The notes: generated from the sequence alone by a model not told the origin. Numbered from the stretch's first letter, positions 47,697 through 61,323 are shown. The stretch is 64,000 nucleotides of DNA from Diogma glabrata (GCA_963693315.1 OY856186.1:303434586-303498585); one strand, 5' to 3'. Numbers and translations: made by a program.

Positions 47697-50600
47697 AAGA
47701 TTAGAATGATTAGGATAACCACTTTACATTATATTAAGAGAATTGATGTTAATTGTATCAAACTGATTAAACATATAACAACTGTTTCTTCTTTTCGAGT
47801 ATGGATGAAAGTGCAATATGATAACGGCTAGGGAACAGTCTAATTTAAAAGATTCTTCGAGACAAAATACTACTTCTGTGAAAAGCAAACTGTTTTATTC
47901 AAATATAGTAATGAGGACATCATTATATAGATATAGTGGTCTTAATATATGCCATGTCAATATTCATAGTCTTCCAAAAAAATTTGATCAATTGCTTTGT
48001 CTTTTAGAGGTAGTACAAATTGATGTTATACGCATTGTTGAAAGTTGTTTAATGAAAATATTTCTAATCAAAGTATTTCTATACCCGGTTTTAAATTATA
48101 TAGATCTGATAGATTGAATAAACGAGGTGGGGGCATCTGTATCTATGTAAAGTCTTCCATTCCATCGAAAATCATTTTTGCTTCTGTAAAATCTAATCTT
48201 GAAATAACTTTAATAGAATCAATATTTCCTTTTTCAAAAATCTTATTAGGAGCAGCATACAAACCACCAAAAGAAAATTGTTGTTCTGATCTTGAAAAAA
48301 TACTTTCGGATTATTCGCCATCTTATTCAGATATAATTTTATGCGGAGATTTCAACTATGATGTTTTAAGGACAAACCCAGCTATTAATACATTTAAAAA
48401 TCTTCTAAATAGTTTGTCTTTGGAAATTGTAAATTCTGAACCAACACATTTTCCTAAACATGGTGATTTTCCTTCTTTACTTGATCTAATTATAACAAAC
48501 ACGGATAAAATGAAATTTGTCAACCAAGTGTATGCGGGGTCGGATCATGATTTATTGTTCTGTGCCTATGATGTCCACCATGACCGTCGTCCAGCTAAAA
48601 TTAAAATTCGCGACTTTAAGAACCTTAATGTAAATAACCTATCAAGACATTGTTTATCATTACCATGGGAACAAATTTATTATATTCCTGAAGTTGAAAA
48701 TCAACTTGATACCTTAAATAAGCTAATTTCTGATTTGTACAATGCAAACGTTCCCATAAAGGAGATTGTTATTAAACCGTCTAAGCCTAAATGGATAACC
48801 GATGAAATATTGACAGAAATGGAACTACGTGATTTCTCATATAAACAATGGAAAAAGTTTAGGACTGAGAGTGCTTACATAGACTTTAAACGTAGTCGTA
48901 ATCGTGTTACTTATCTTATAAGAAAAACCAAAGCAGCATTTCTTTCTAGTTTCTTAAACCCTAAACAACCACCAAATAAATTTTGGAAAAATGTAAAAAA
49001 ACTAGGATTTGGGAAAGAGAAAATTGAACATGAAATTCCTTTTTCTGCTGATGAGCTTAATCGTCATTTCTGTAAGGCAATGCAAGCTAATCCTTCAGAT
49101 AAATCGGTTCCAATTATAGATCAATTAAGTGATAATTACAGTAGCTCAACTTTAAATCAGTTTTGTTTTGAACATATTGACTTAAGCGAACTTTTTCAAG
49201 CCTTTCAATCTATAAACTCAAATGCAAGTGGTACAGACGAAATCCCACTAGAATTTATTAAATTGATTTTCCCATTAATTGGCCGATTTATTTTATATAT
49301 ATTTAATAATTTAATTTCTGCATCAATTTTTCCTACATGTTGGAAAGTAGCTTAGGTAATACTATTACCAAAAATTTCAAAACCAACCCAATTAACAGAT
49401 TTTCGTCCAATAAGCTTGCTCCCAAGCCTGTCAAAAGTTTTTGAGAAAGTTCTTGCAAAGCAAATAATTGCCTTCTTAAATGAGCACAAACTTTTAGACA
49501 GGTTTCAATCCGCTTATCGCCCTAACCATGGTACAGAGACGGCTCTTTTAAATATTGTGGACGACATTAGAAGGGATTTGGATGCAGGTAGAATAAATGC
49601 GCTTGTTTTACTAGACTTTAGTAAGGCATTTGATTCGGTTGATCGCCTTCTGCTGATATTAAAACTTTTGCGTAATTTTATTTTTCATTCCTTGACTTGT
49701 AGATTAATTTTGTCATGTCTGAGCGGCCGCTCTCAAAAAGTACATAAAAAAGCGACGTGCACATTAGATACCTCTTCAATTTCAGAGCGCATGGAACTTT
49801 CATTTGGTGTACCGCAGTGATCCGTGCTGGGACCGATATTGTTCTCATTATTTATTAATGATCTTCCAACGCATTTGTTGTATTCAAAGTATCATATTTA
49901 TGCTGAAGATATGCAAATATTCAACAGTGGAACCAAAGCTAAAATGAATCAGTGTATCTCTGAAATCAATTCGGATATCGAAAAAATATGGAATTGGTCT
50001 ATTGACAATAAGCTGCAGTTAAATCCTAACAAAATGCAGTTTATTATTCTCTCAAATCAAAAGGTCAATACTGAAGGACTTTCAAATGTTACAGTTAATA
50101 ATATAAATGTCAGCTATGCGGATAGTGTGAAAAATCTGGGGTTAATAATGGACAAACGTTTATCATGGGAGCAACATACAAATTATTTGAGCAATAAAAT
50201 TTTCGGTATACTCCGAACCTTATGGTCAACCACAAGTTTCGCTTCAACGGCATTGCGACGTAAATTCATCCAAACGTATGTCATGCCTCATTTTTCGTAT
50301 TGTAGTTCGGTTTTCTCTGGAATGAATGAAATATATTTTCATAAGCTGCAATTATTGTTTAATGCCTGCATACGTTATGTTTTTAAGTTACGTAAATTTG
50401 ATCATGTTTCGTCATATGCAAACAAAGTCACTGGATGCAGCTTTCGAGAATTTTTAAATTTCAAAAATAATTGTATTTTCTACCGGTTGTTGAAAACAGA
50501 GGACCAATATACCTTTTTCCTAAACTTACTCGAACTACTTCGCAGAGACTAAATAATCTTATTGTACCACGAAATAGTACACATATGCTGAACTCGTCTT

Positions 50601-50802
50601 TTTTTGCTCGAGGTATCTCCAAATGGAATTCCTTACCTGTAAATATTAAATCAGCGCAATCATTCAATAGTTTTCGAAAAGAATATCGTAATTTTTTCAA
50701 CTTTGAAATAGTTTAGGTTGTAAACATTGACATAAATTATAATTATTTTTGTAAATAGTGGTTATTTGTGTATTGCATATTATTAAAAATGAAATGAAAT
50801 TA
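47697..50802 (+). mobile_element. LINE family C (CR1-like), ORF2 part
   Basis: About 120 bp of leader, one long ORF2 and an 85-bp 3' UTR ending AAAATGAAATGAAATTAAAA. The (TGAAA)n-like end suits CR1/L2-type LINEs. It lies exactly between two opposite Helentron-like copies. If copy 4 is removed, the LINE joins to the ORF1 region 38500-39544, giving a normal ~4.3-kb two-ORF LINE. Confidence 0.75.
47818..50716 (+). pseudogene. CR1-like ORF2 (endonuclease and reverse transcriptase), few lesions
   Basis: Endonuclease: LNICHVNIHSLPKKFDQL, a frameshift near 48035-48050, GFKLYRSDRLNKRGGGICIYV, SDIILCGDFNYDVL (Asp, Asn), SLLDLIITN, AGSDHDLLF (Asp-His). RT: VILLPKISKP, DFRPISLLPSLSKVFEKVL, YRPNHGTETALLN, ALVLLDFSKAFDSVD, FGVPQ(stop)SVLGPILFSLFINDLP, YAEDMQIF, KLQLNPNKMQF, NLGLIMDKRLSWEQHTNYL, PHFSYCSSVFSG. 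Lesions: TAG at 49354 after WKVA, TGA at 49819 in place of the Gly of PQGS, a frameshift at ~50460-50550, and YAED instead of YADD, which removes a catalytic Asp. C-terminal end FARGISKWNSLPVNIKSAQS is intact. Confidence 0.9.
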
Positions 50803-51169
50803 AAAAAAGTCCAAGCGGCACGTATATCCGCTAGAAATAGGTAGATTTCGAGATCAGACAGTTTTGTGTGCCAGTAGAATCTGATGTATCAGATTAGTTT
50901 AAACAAAACAAACTAATTTCAAACAGATATCGAACAAATTTTAAAAAGAAAATTAGCTACCTACAAGCAAAATTATATGTATCCAATTTTGCAACAAACA
51001 AATATCAAATCTACCACAGAACATGTGTGTGATAATTTATGACACAAACCTACTCTATATCATATGTCGTGCAATTACTGCAAAATATCAAAATAGTTTA
51101 TTTCTAAGAAAAAAAAATTAATTTCTTCTATTCAAATCTTTTATTTTTTGACTGTTATAAGGTTGACAT

Positions 51170-52170
51170 TGACTGTTATAAGGTTTTTGGAAATTGTAGT
51201 TGGGGATTGTTGCAAACTTTTTTGTTGAAGCCAACAAGTCAAAAACCTCTAACTGCAGAGATTTATATTTATAAGAAACAGATTAAAATGTTTTTACAGA
51301 TTCTAAATTTATGAAGATTTTAAAAATATTAGTATCCAAACGGCCGTTATAACGGATTAAAAAAACCACTTTTTTTCCTAGTATAAAAGCTATAGTTCCT
51401 TAACCATGTGTCAGTCTTTTCTGATTTACGAACTTGTCCAAGATATTAATAAAACACACATGTTTACGAAAGGTTTTTTGATCTGGCTCCACAAATGCAA
51501 CCGTGAGAGCGCCGGTTGATTCAAACGCATTTTGTGTTTTACAAGCTTTTTTGTTGGAGCCGTTCACTCAGAAACCTCCAACTGCAGTGGTCTTTTTTTT
51601 GAAAGAAACTGATTAAAAAGGTTTCAAAGATTCTAAATTTATGAAGTTTTTAAAAGCATTAGAATCCAAACGGCCGTTATAACGGATCTAAAAAACAGAG
51701 TTTTTTTCTAGTATAAAGCCTCTTGTTTCTTAACCATGTGTTGGATTGGACTGATTTACGAACTTGTCCAAGATATTAACAAGACGCACATTTTTAGAAA
51801 AGGTTTTTTGATCTGGCCTTATAAATGCGACCGTGAGAGTGCCGGTTGTTTCAAAAAAAAAATTTTTTTTGCAAACTTTTTTGTTGGAGCCGCTCAGGAA
51901 CCTCTAACTGCAGAGGTCTAGATTTAAAACAAATTGATAAAAAAGATTCCAAAAATTCTAAATTTGTTAAATTTTTTGAAATATTAGTATCCAAACGGCC
52001 GTTATAACGGTTTTAAAAAATCAATTTTTTTCAGAAAAAAGCCTCTAGTTTCTTAACCACGTGTCGGATTTTGCTGATTCACGAACTTGTCCAAGATATT
52101 ATTAAAACACACAAGTACAGAAAATTTTTTTGATCTACCTCAACAAATGCGACCGTGAGAGTGCCGGTCG
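51170..52170 (+). repeat. Three ~329-bp tandem repeats in copy 5
   Basis: CCGTTATAACGG recurs at 51344, 51674 and 51999 (spacing 330 and 325), and GACCGTGAGAGTGCCGGT-type motifs at about 51500, 51828 and 52150. The units correspond one to one with those in copy 4, including shared differences between units, so the triplication predates both copies. Confidence 0.9.
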
Positions 52171-52190
52171 TTTTCGTTATATCTCATATC

Positions 52191-52359
<169 letters not shown>

Positions 52360-52485
52360 AATTTTTTTTTTTTTGTTTTTTTGTCTCCGCTTATCATATA
52401 TAGTCGTTTGGCACAAAAATTTTTCCGAAATTCCGAGATGAAGCCCATTGCAATAGGTAGATTTTTATATGAAATCTACCTAAAA

Positions 52486-52975
52486 CAGAGATTGACAGAG
52501 CGAAAGCGGCAAAACTTTCGATTATGTCAATTTCTGACAAAAGTTTTTACAGTGTCATTAATTCTTTAAATTTTGGTACTAAATCTTCTATCCCTCCTAT
52601 CATTGATGGTGACTCAATCATTACTGACCCTGCAAGGAAAGCTACATTGTTCGCGGAACGCTTTGCTTCAAATTCAACAGTTTTAGAAACTTCTAAAGAA
52701 ATACCCCAAATCCAGTTCAGGAGTTAAGATAAAACAATTGCACTTCAAACCCAAAATTGTGAAAAAACTTTTAAGGGGGTTAAACAACAACAAAGCCTCT
52801 GGTCTGGACAACATTCCTCCTGTTATTCTAAAAATATTTTCAAAAGAACTTGCACATACTCTCACCAAAATATTCTATAAATCCTATAAATCTGGTATTT
52901 TTCCATCCTGCTGGAAGTTGACCAATGTCCAGCCTGTCCCAAAACAAGGTACGAAATGTGATATTTCAAATTTTC
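52486..52975 (+). pseudogene. LINE family B fragment (linker and RT entry)
   Basis: Begins near GAGATTGACAGAGCGAAAGC and reads [51 protein letters not shown], then (after a frameshift at ~52728) LHFKPKIVKKLLRGLNNNKASGLDNIPPVIL and SGIFPSCWKLTNVQPVPKQG. The same segments occur in the copies at 11131-13750 and 57820-58330. The right edge diverges after DISNF. It carries no catalytic motif. Confidence 0.75.
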
Positions 52976-55900
52976 TTATAGATTTAAAAAAAACTCTAAT
53001 CAAATCAAAAAGCTACACGCTTCTTTGCGAAGAAATTAAAGAGTAAGAGAAGAAATAGTAGCGCAAAAGAGTAAAATAATACGACAAAAATTTAAAATGC
53101 AAAACTAAAATTTTTGATCTGAGATGCTCATCTTTCAAAATTTATATATTTAGAACAAAAACAAAGCTTTTGTTGAAGTTTTGGCGTGTTGTAGAGGAAA
53201 GTTTAAACCTTAATGTTGCAAAAAAAAATGTTGTTAAAAATCAACGTTTTTGATGGCTGGAACACAAATTTCATTAATAAAGAAACGCTGTAAGTTTAAG
53301 TATTTTTTTGTGAGCTCTAAAGCGGCAGATAGGATTTCGAATGTTCTTAACGTCAAAATTGTTACATTTTCAAAAGCTTGAACATGTATATCTCAATATA
53401 ATTTTCCTCAAATTACAGGTCCAATTTATACTACCATCCGTTATAGGCTAAACTCTCATCCAATTAAAAGCACACGGTTTGCCTACCTGGTACTTCTTTC
53501 ACCTCCAACCCATTAGAAATTGTCTAGAATGCCTACCTACCTAACCGTTTTCCAAATTTGTTTTACCATTCGGGTTGATGGATTGTTTAAGTGTTCCCCT
53601 TGTCAAAAGTGTGAATCTGGACCCAAACCACTTCAAATCAAACGTGTGCTGTATGTTAATAAAACTCTAAAACATAGAAGATAGTTATATCAAAATACCA
53701 GTTAATATGTTCTGAAATTAAAGGAAAATCGAATCGCTGTGAGTGTCCTGATCAGTTTGTCCTAGTACAAGTTAGGCATTTGTAGAGCAGTCTGGTTGGG
53801 CCTTGATCATGGGTGAATTGATTTTTCCCTAACAGGTCCTGATTGGGATAACCGGATTAGGCCCTGATTGGGATAGCCGAACCAGGTCCTGTTATATATT
53901 TATATATTAAATATATAAATTAAATACAATAAATTAAACATAATTAAAATAAAATTAAAACGTTACAATGAAAAAAATTAAATAAAAAAGTTACGCCAGT
54001 TGAAGTTTTTTAAAAAAAATAAATATAGATTTTGAGGCTGTTTCAACAGTAAGTCAGAATTGTCGGGTGGTAAAATTAAATAGACAAATATGAAGGGTCT
54101 AAAAACTAGAGACTCAAAATATGTATTAATTAATATGATTTGCCATAATTTTCACTGGTTTTTGTGGTTATTTCTTGATTTCATCATAAATGGATCCAAG
54201 CACCTCTTAAAATACGTTCGCACCAATAAGTTTAAAATATGGGAGGCACATAGTAACATTTTTTACAATACATATGTACATATTTAAAAAAAATGCGTTT
54301 CAATTATTATTTTAATGTGCAAACCATATTAACATAGACAAAATATTGTTTCTTGCAAAATTAATAATAACTATAATAAGGGACTTTGAGCTCATCGTTT
54401 AACTTAACTCATCATGAGTTGAAAATAAGCATTATGGAGGTAGTTTAAAAGTTTTGATTCACACAAAAATTTAATAGCATTCATTTTTTTAATATTTAGG
54501 TTCTTCTTTTTGCGAATGGTTTAAATTTTTTATACAAAACGTTTAAATTGTTATGGTAATAATTTATACTCGATTGACCTTCATTTACTTATTTCTAATA
54601 ATAGAAAACATAGAAAATTTAATAATAAAATAAGATCAAAACAAACCGGTTTGTTTGGTTTCAAAACAAATCAAGAATGATTCTTTCTAGCACAAAACAA
54701 CCAATTAACAATAGGACATTGAATGTTAAATGTTTTTAATAATGCAACAAAAAAAAGAAATTATGTTTAAAATATCAACTTTTATATTTAATAAATGAAC
54801 AACATGTTAAAAGTTATGAAAAAGTTTTGGATCCAATACAATTAATTCTCTGAACGATTTATGTTTCGATTTTCGAACGAGTGAAGAAAATTTTTAACTT
54901 AAGAATTGATTATCAATTATCATTTCTTATGAGATTTGGGCGATATATGTAGATAAACGGAAAAAATCTTTATAATCTTAAAACTATTTCAAAATTTGAA
55001 CGTTGTTTAACGCTATAAGTTTCTAACACGCTACAACTAAACACGGGCGTCATGGTAGAAATAACCGCATCTTAACTGATAATCAAATAACTTGTTAATT
55101 TTAACTTGAGATTTTTTGGTGAAGAAACGCATTTTTCCATTAAACTTGGGTTAAACTCGAATTAGATTTAACCATTGTTCAACATTGTGTGAAGAAATTG
55201 GGCATTGGTAAATTATTTGCTATCTAGTGATCACTATTATGGTTATACTCTATAGTTGTGGTGGCCCAATAGAAATATGTTTTGGTTTGTGCATAAAATG
55301 GTTACAATGTTTGTTTACCGGAAGATATAACGAAACATAGTATACAAACTAGAAAACAATATTAAATTCGGGTACTCTCTTCATAATTGTAGTCTGTAGT
55401 ATGGATAAGGACATTGGAAAAACGACAAAAAATTACCAAAAGTGAGAAGCCCAAATATGGGATTTGGAACTGTTGAAATCTGTACTAAATGAGTACCTAA
55501 TAAGTAAAATGTATAAAATAAATTTAATGAAAATCAATTCAAGCCAATAACTGTTGAAGTTAACTATCCCCAATAGCAGCAGTGCCATCTGTTGAAAAAT
55601 ATACAAACCAAACAATTTTTATTTATCTTTTTGCCAACGAGAAATGTACAGAAGCTTTTAAACCTTGTATAAGAAATATGTAAATAGTACATTATAATGC
55701 AAGGACTTAAAGTTAAGGTTTTTCGACGTATGTGAGTTTGCAAATCGAGGCGCCAGTCGAGATTTGCACCCACATCAATACCAAAATGGCTTACGTCCGT
55801 GCATCATATACTATTTTTTATTTGCCGCAAACATTTTTAAAAAATTATTTAATCTTAATCAAAATTAAAAATTTTATAAATTTTGAAATAAAAATATGTT

Positions 55901-56171
55901 GAACAAGTAACCTTTGACCAAAATACATATTTGTTATTTTTTTTTTCAAACAAATCATATAACTATACCAACCAAAAATAACAAGTATTTTAATTCGATT
56001 TTGAAATTTTGAATTGAAAGTTTGCTTTGATAAAAATTTCTTTTTTTTATAAAATTTAAACATATACAAATGTTTTATTCTTTTTTTAATGTAACTACGA
56101 CAGCAAAATATACGGTTAAAAATTGACACTTTAAGGCCCAAAATTACAGTAATAAAGTAATACTAGAATAT
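52976..56171. other. Mostly unidentified AT-rich stretch
   Basis: No gene. 53825-53895 has a short repeated motif (AGGTCCTGATTGGGATAACC, AGGCCCTGATTGGGATAGCC). 55690-55790 (minus) has a scrap reading NLDWRLDLQTHIRRK, reminiscent of the YLGVxLDxxLxWxxHI segment of LINE RT. The rest shows no feature I recognise. Confidence 0.4.
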
Positions 56172-59100
56172 TACGGGTCTGACTACCCCGCGTACTCCAG
56201 TCCCTTCCATTGACATATGAGCTAGCGTGAGATATCCCATACCACTGGCAATGGCAGGAGATATCATTAGCCAAGATGATATCTTAGGGTGCTGGAAATC
56301 AATGGAATGAACTTTAACTAGTCAACGGGAGCACTTCCAGTCTTAACTGGGCAGCGTTCCGTAGTGGTACCGCTCATTAGCTCTTCCGAGGAATCAGACC
56401 AACACATAATTATGTGTGGGATTTGTGCCTCGATTGAGGTGGTGGGCGGTGCGTCTGGGGTGCGCTGCATCAGCTGGATTATTGGCAATTAGTTTTGTTT
56501 TGTTTTCTGCAAATTTCTTACAATTTGTTTTTCACTTATTATTTTGTTATTATTTCTTCATCTCATCATGAAATATTTGCATATGTCATATTTTATTGTA
56601 TGATAAGATTTTTTTCTTAGTTATCCATTCTTTAATAAAACATAAAAATTAACATTTTGATACATATATGGGAGTACAACACAAAGGATTTAAGTCTGCA
56701 AGTGGTAAAGCAAATATGCGCAATCCACCCGCTCATAAAGCGACATGTCCACGGTTTTTGCAGGGACAACACATATATAACCAAAAACAAATTTTAAATA
56801 AAATACATGTTCAAAACATCTGCGGATTGAACGCTAACCATGGCCCACGTGCAACATCATCTTGAGCACGACAAACCGATTATTTCCTTACACAAACACA
56901 AGTTTTTGAAAGTTTTCTTTTTATAGAATCGCTTAATTCCAAATAAAGGCTTGAATCAGCTTCGAAACTCCCTCAGGGCGTATGCGCATTCATTCATGAG
57001 AGTGTTGCATATAAACGCTTTTCAAATTTTGAACTAAACGGTGACGGCTTCAATACAATGGTTTTAAAGATTTGTCTTCCAGAAATTACTTTTTTACAAT
57101 AACTTTATACCGGTCTCCCAACAAACGTAACCCAAACTTTTTTAATATACTGACACAAATTGTGGACGAGATTAGAGCAAAGTCCCCTAATTGTGAAGTT
57201 ATCGTTACCGGGGACTTCAACGTCAACAACAAATCATGGTTGGAATTCTCCAAATCGACCGACGATGTTGACAGTAGTGGAAAACTGGCAGAAATTTTTG
57301 CCGCGTCTCAGGGCCTATTCCAAATTGTTAAAAGCCCAACTTTCACTCCCCGTAAGGGCGATGATAATAGTTTTCTTTTAGATCTCTATCTTACCACAAT
57401 GCCAGATATTACGAGTGTCGATGTCGCGAAAGGTGGTATTGGAAATTCTGATCATTATTTAATTTCATCAGTTATCAAAACTGATTTACTTAAAACTACA
57501 GCTGCCAAATCCCATAAAATATTTCACTACTCAAAAATGAATAAGAGAGGTCTTCAAAACTTTTTCCATGGTTTCCCTTTCGACCGTCATTGTATTTACA
57601 CTGACAAAGTAAATGTTTCTGCTCAAAACCTTACAGAAACCATCCAATTTCCTATCAATAAATTCGCCCCTTTTTCCATAGTAAAACCCAAACAAAAATA
57701 CTTGTATTCGAAAGTTTCCAAAACGGCACTTAGAACCAAACGTAGATCATGTCATATTTGGATTCATAACAAAACTTCCGCTAATCGATCTCAATATCTA
57801 AAGGCCAACAAAATATCAAACCAGATTATCTCAAACGAAAAGTCTGAAATTGACAGAGCGAAAGCTTCAAAACTTACGTCAATGTCTATTTCTGACAAGA
57901 GTTTCTACAGTGCCATTAATTCTTTAAATTCTGGTACAAAATCTTCTATTACCCCTACTATTGATGGTGATTTAATCGTCAATGAACTCGCAAAAAAAGC
58001 AAACTTGTTTGCTGAACGCCCTGCTCTGAACTCCACTGTTTTGGAAACTCCTAAAGAAATACCCCAAATCCAGTCTTCAGGAGTTAATACTTAATATGAA
58101 TGAACTCTACTTCAAACCCAAAATAGTCGCTAAACTTTTGAAGGGGTTAAATATTAACAAAGGCTTCAGAATGGACAATATTCCACCCATTATTTTAGAA
58201 ACCTTTTCCAAAGAACGTGCACCAACTTGGACTAAAATATTCTACTAATCCTACAAATTCTACAGTCCTACAAATCCGGCATATTTCCCTCGTGCTGGAA
58301 ATCGGTAAATGTCCAGCCCGTCCCCCAAAACGGACCAAAATCCGATATCTCAAATTATAGGCCAAAAGCTTTACTATCGGTCCTATCCAAAGTCTACGAG
58401 CATTATATTAATACACACATTCCAGAATTTCTGGAAGAATATCATTTAATAGCCAATACGGTTTTTGAAACAAAAGATCAACTACCGATCTATTAACATA
58501 TGTAGCGCATTGTTGGAACAGCATACTTGATAAAGGTGGTGAAACATACGTTATCGCCTTAGGCATCTCCAAGGCATTCGATCGAGTCTGGCATGCCAAC
58601 TTGATCCACAAGCTCGTTGCGTATGGTTTTCATCCCAATGTTGTGAAGCTGATTCAAAATTTTCTATCCAACCGATGAATTTCGATCTCCTTAGACGGAT
58701 TTTCGTCTGAGTCTAAACTTATTAACGCTGGTGTACCTCAAGGCTCAGTATTGTCCCCAAAACTAATTTTTGATTTATTTCAACGAATTGTTGAAAATTA
58801 CCAGCAACCCAATAAAAGTTTTGCAGATGAAAGTACTCTGCACAAGTCGTTCGAGCCCCTTCCTTTAAAAGGTAAAATGCACGAAAGAATTAATTCCGCC
58901 TGGAGAGACGCTGCCATAAATGTGAATAAAGTCCTAAAAAAGTCTCGCCAATTGGAGTGACTAAAACCTGGTCAATTTCAACTCTACCAAAACACAGCTG
59001 TTGATTGTTTCCAGATCAAAGATCGAGCTCCCCAAAGATATTTTATTCAGTTGTGTGAACCAATAGGTGTATGTAAAAACATTGTCACAGTTTCAAATGA

Positions 59101-59803
59101 CCTACTCTGGAACGATCATGTAATGGCGATGTCAAAAAGCGCGTCTAAAAAACTTGGCCTCCTAAATATATTCAAACACTTTTTCACTCCGTACCATTTG
59201 ATCTATGTTTATGAGTCCTATATTCGTCCCTGTATGGAGTACTGTTGTCAAGTTTGGTGTGCTGCTTCTGTTTCCATCTTGGCCCTCTTAGACTCTGTTC
59301 AAAAGCGGGCTATACGAATTGTAGGTGATCGAACTTTGACATCAAAACTTGATTCCCTACAGCATCGTCGCACTGTTGCTGACCTCGTTGTTTTTTACAA
59401 ATACCGTCATTAACAGTGCTCAGATGAAATCAGCAGCATCATGTCTCAAACTTATTCTTACCCCCGTTCCACTCGAAAAGCGGCTACCGCAACCATTCAA
59501 ACGGTCGAGATCCCACGTTGTCATACTGGCAGATCGCAGAAAGACTTCTTTGTCCAAACTGCATACAAATGGAATAGTTGCCGGAATCCATAGTCTCAGG
59601 TGGCTTCAATCCGCAGAGGTTTAAAAAAAGCGTACATCAACACCATAGAGCGCAAGTTGTTGTGGGACCTAGGTCTTAAAAGATATATATGTGTTGTTGT
59701 GACACATATCCTAAACCTTGATTTATCTTGTTTTATGCTTCTAGCACTAGGATAATTAGGAACCTAATTTTAGCTTTGTTCCTGCAAATTAGAAAAAAAA
59801 AGT
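56172..59803 (+). mobile_element. LINE family B, near full length
   Basis: It starts at TACGGGTCTGACTACC (the same 5' sequence as at 13750 on the minus strand), has a ~480-bp 5' UTR, ORF2 with several lesions, and a 3' UTR that ends in AAATTAGAAAAAAAAAG near 59803. The conserved 3' tract GGACCTAGGTCTTAAAAG (59670-59687) recurs in 3' fragments at 14985-15010 and 59950-59968. A target duplication could not be identified with confidence. Confidence 0.8.
56790..59690 (+). pseudogene. LINE family B ORF2 (endonuclease and reverse transcriptase)
   Basis: Endonuclease: HVQNICGLNANH (56806), YRSPNKRNPNFF, NCEVIVTGDFNVNNKSW (Asp, Asn), NSFLLDLYLTTMPD, GNSDHYLISSVI (Asp-His). A long linker to 58094 follows. 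RT in several frames: ELYFKPKIVAKLLKGLN, SGIFPSCWKSVNVQPVP, LLSVLSKVYEHYIN, YVIALGISKAFDRVWH, INAGVPQGSVLSP, SFADESTLHKS, LGV-TVSNDLLWNDHVMAMS, YESYIRPCMEYCCQVW, LDSVQKRAIRIV; C-terminus LLWDLGLKRYIC. The FADD box is FADE, so the second catalytic Asp is lost; DFSKAFD is GISKAFD. Frameshifts and stops near 56860, 58094, 58490, 58675, 58960 and 59410. Confidence 0.85.
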
Positions 59804-59889
59804 ATATTGATTTTATTTCCTCCATCTTGTTATGCAATATTGCCCTATGTCGTACATTATTATGTGAAAGGATTTATTATTAAGTTTTC

Positions 59890-60000
59890 CATTCTTTAAG
59901 AAGAATATAAAAAAAAAATTTGCGTCCATCAAAAAGCATTATGTTGTAGAACCTAGGTCTTAAAAGGTTTTTATGTGTTGTTGTGACACATATTGTATTC
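59890..60000 (+). pseudogene. 3'-end scrap of LINE family B
   Basis: GAACCTAGGTCTTAAAAGGT and TGTGTTGTTGTGACACATAT at 59948-59994 repeat the 3' UTR of the preceding LINE (59667-59710). It is either a second insertion or a local duplication. Confidence 0.55.
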
Positions 60001-60029
60001 CAAATATGTCACATATTTTGAAATTGCAC

Positions 60030-60362
60030 AAACTTTTTTGAACTTGGGTGAAAAAGATGATGAACAATGTCATTGAAGCTACAATTTTGAGTGGAAAATT
60101 CGGAGAGGAAGATGTAGTGTTGCCACAACAGACAAGCCACATATTTCAATGATCCCAACAGATTCAAACGTTTAGTTTCGAGCAAAATGTGCAACTCGCT
60201 TTTGCAATTACCATCCACAAAGCACACGGACAGTTACTGCAAGTATGTGGACTAGATTTGGAGAATCCGTTCATCTCACATGGAAAACTGTATGTGGCTG
60301 GCGCGTTAGGAAAACCTTCTGATTTATTCTTGTACGCACCAGATAGAAAAACAAAAATATAG
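60030..60362 (+). pseudogene. Helitron Rep/helicase C-terminal fragment
   Basis: A plus-strand frame from about 60060 reads NVIEATILSGKFGEEDVVLPQ, a TGA, then VQLAFAITIHKAHGQLLQVCGLDLENPF, SHGKLYVAGALGKPSDLFLYAPDRKTK and stop. This is the last ~110 residues of the PIF1-like helicase of Helitron replicase proteins, with motif VI region (AxTIxKxxGQ) and LYVAxSRxGKPSxLFxYAP. Arg of the usual C-S-R-V is lost (AGALGKP). The Rep (HUH) domain and helicase motifs I-V are missing. It lies in the expected place upstream of a Helitron 3' end. Confidence 0.8.
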
Positions 60363-60604
60363 TGTACCCACAAGTACTCGGAAAAATAAATAGAATTAAA
60401 ACGACATTTTGAAATTCGTTCCATATTAAAATAAATAAGTTGCAATAAAAATGACACAATGTTAATTGAATGTTATCTTTACGAGTTTTCTCGAGTTTTC
60501 TTTCTTATGAGACAGCGGCAATATGCGACCGATGTTAAATAAACAAAACATTTACGCTATTTGGTGTAAAAAATAAAATTTTGAGAGATTTTGTGAGTGA
60601 TTAA

Positions 60605-60884
60605 CCTTCACGTGAACGGAAATTTTTAGCGACTAATATGAACAATATCGACCCCGGTAGATATTACATAAATCATAATATTAACAAGCGTAACTGTATA
60701 TTTATTTTACTTTTGTGTAAGCATACGATAAAAGCATATATTTAAAAATAAAGTTACTTGTTTTTCACATTGACCAGTAAAAAATTTCATTTAAGAAAAA
60801 AGGAAAACAAATATCTAAATATCTAAAGTTATTGAATTACAAAAACCGTGATATCTACCCGGGTAGATACTGTTTACGTGAAGG
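60605..60884. mobile_element. piggyBac-type MITE, 280 bp
   Basis: Ends CCTTCACGTGAACG (left) and, inverted, CCTTCACGTAAACA (right), flanked by TTAA at 60601-60604 and 60885-60888. TTAA duplications and CC-starting TIRs fit piggyBac. Internal GGTAGATAT motifs pair in inverse orientation (60658, 60861). No coding. Confidence 0.75.
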
Positions 60885-61323
60885 TTAAGATCAAAGTAAT
60901 TATTGTAATTCACTTGAATTTTGCAATTTGACAGCATTTTTCATTTTCTCTCAGAAAAACTTCTTTAGAACAGTTTTTGTGTGTTTCGTGTCGGGTACAA
61001 ATACATGCATGAGCACTGTAAACATTTTTGTCTGAATAATGTTCTATATAGAGATGAGTGATGACACACCTCTACCAAATCAACAAGTAATTAAAATTTT
61101 TTTATAGCTTACTCGAAAGCTTATTTGATCGCCAATTTTTCATATATCCGAACTGATCAGCTAGAGTACTGATTATTTTTCATTTATATTTTTAAAAAGA
61201 AATATTATAAATTACGCTATCATTTCTCATTCCCACTTTTTGAAATCATTGCTACTACGTCAACAAAATGTCTGTGCACAAACTTTCTATATAAGCCTAG
61301 CAAAGCACGCCGGCTCCTGCTAG

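Larger units (their letters stand above)
60030..61323 (+). mobile_element. Helitron 3' end with CTAG terminus
   Basis: After the helicase fragment about 950 bp lead to GCCTAGCAAAGCACGCCGGC...CTGCTAG at 61295-61323. The terminal CTAG followed by T, and the hairpin CTAGCA...TGCTAG immediately before, fit Helitron 3' ends (CTRR with subterminal hairpin). The 5' end is not visible; the left border is cut by LINE sequence. The tail contains a piggyBac-type MITE. Confidence 0.7.
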
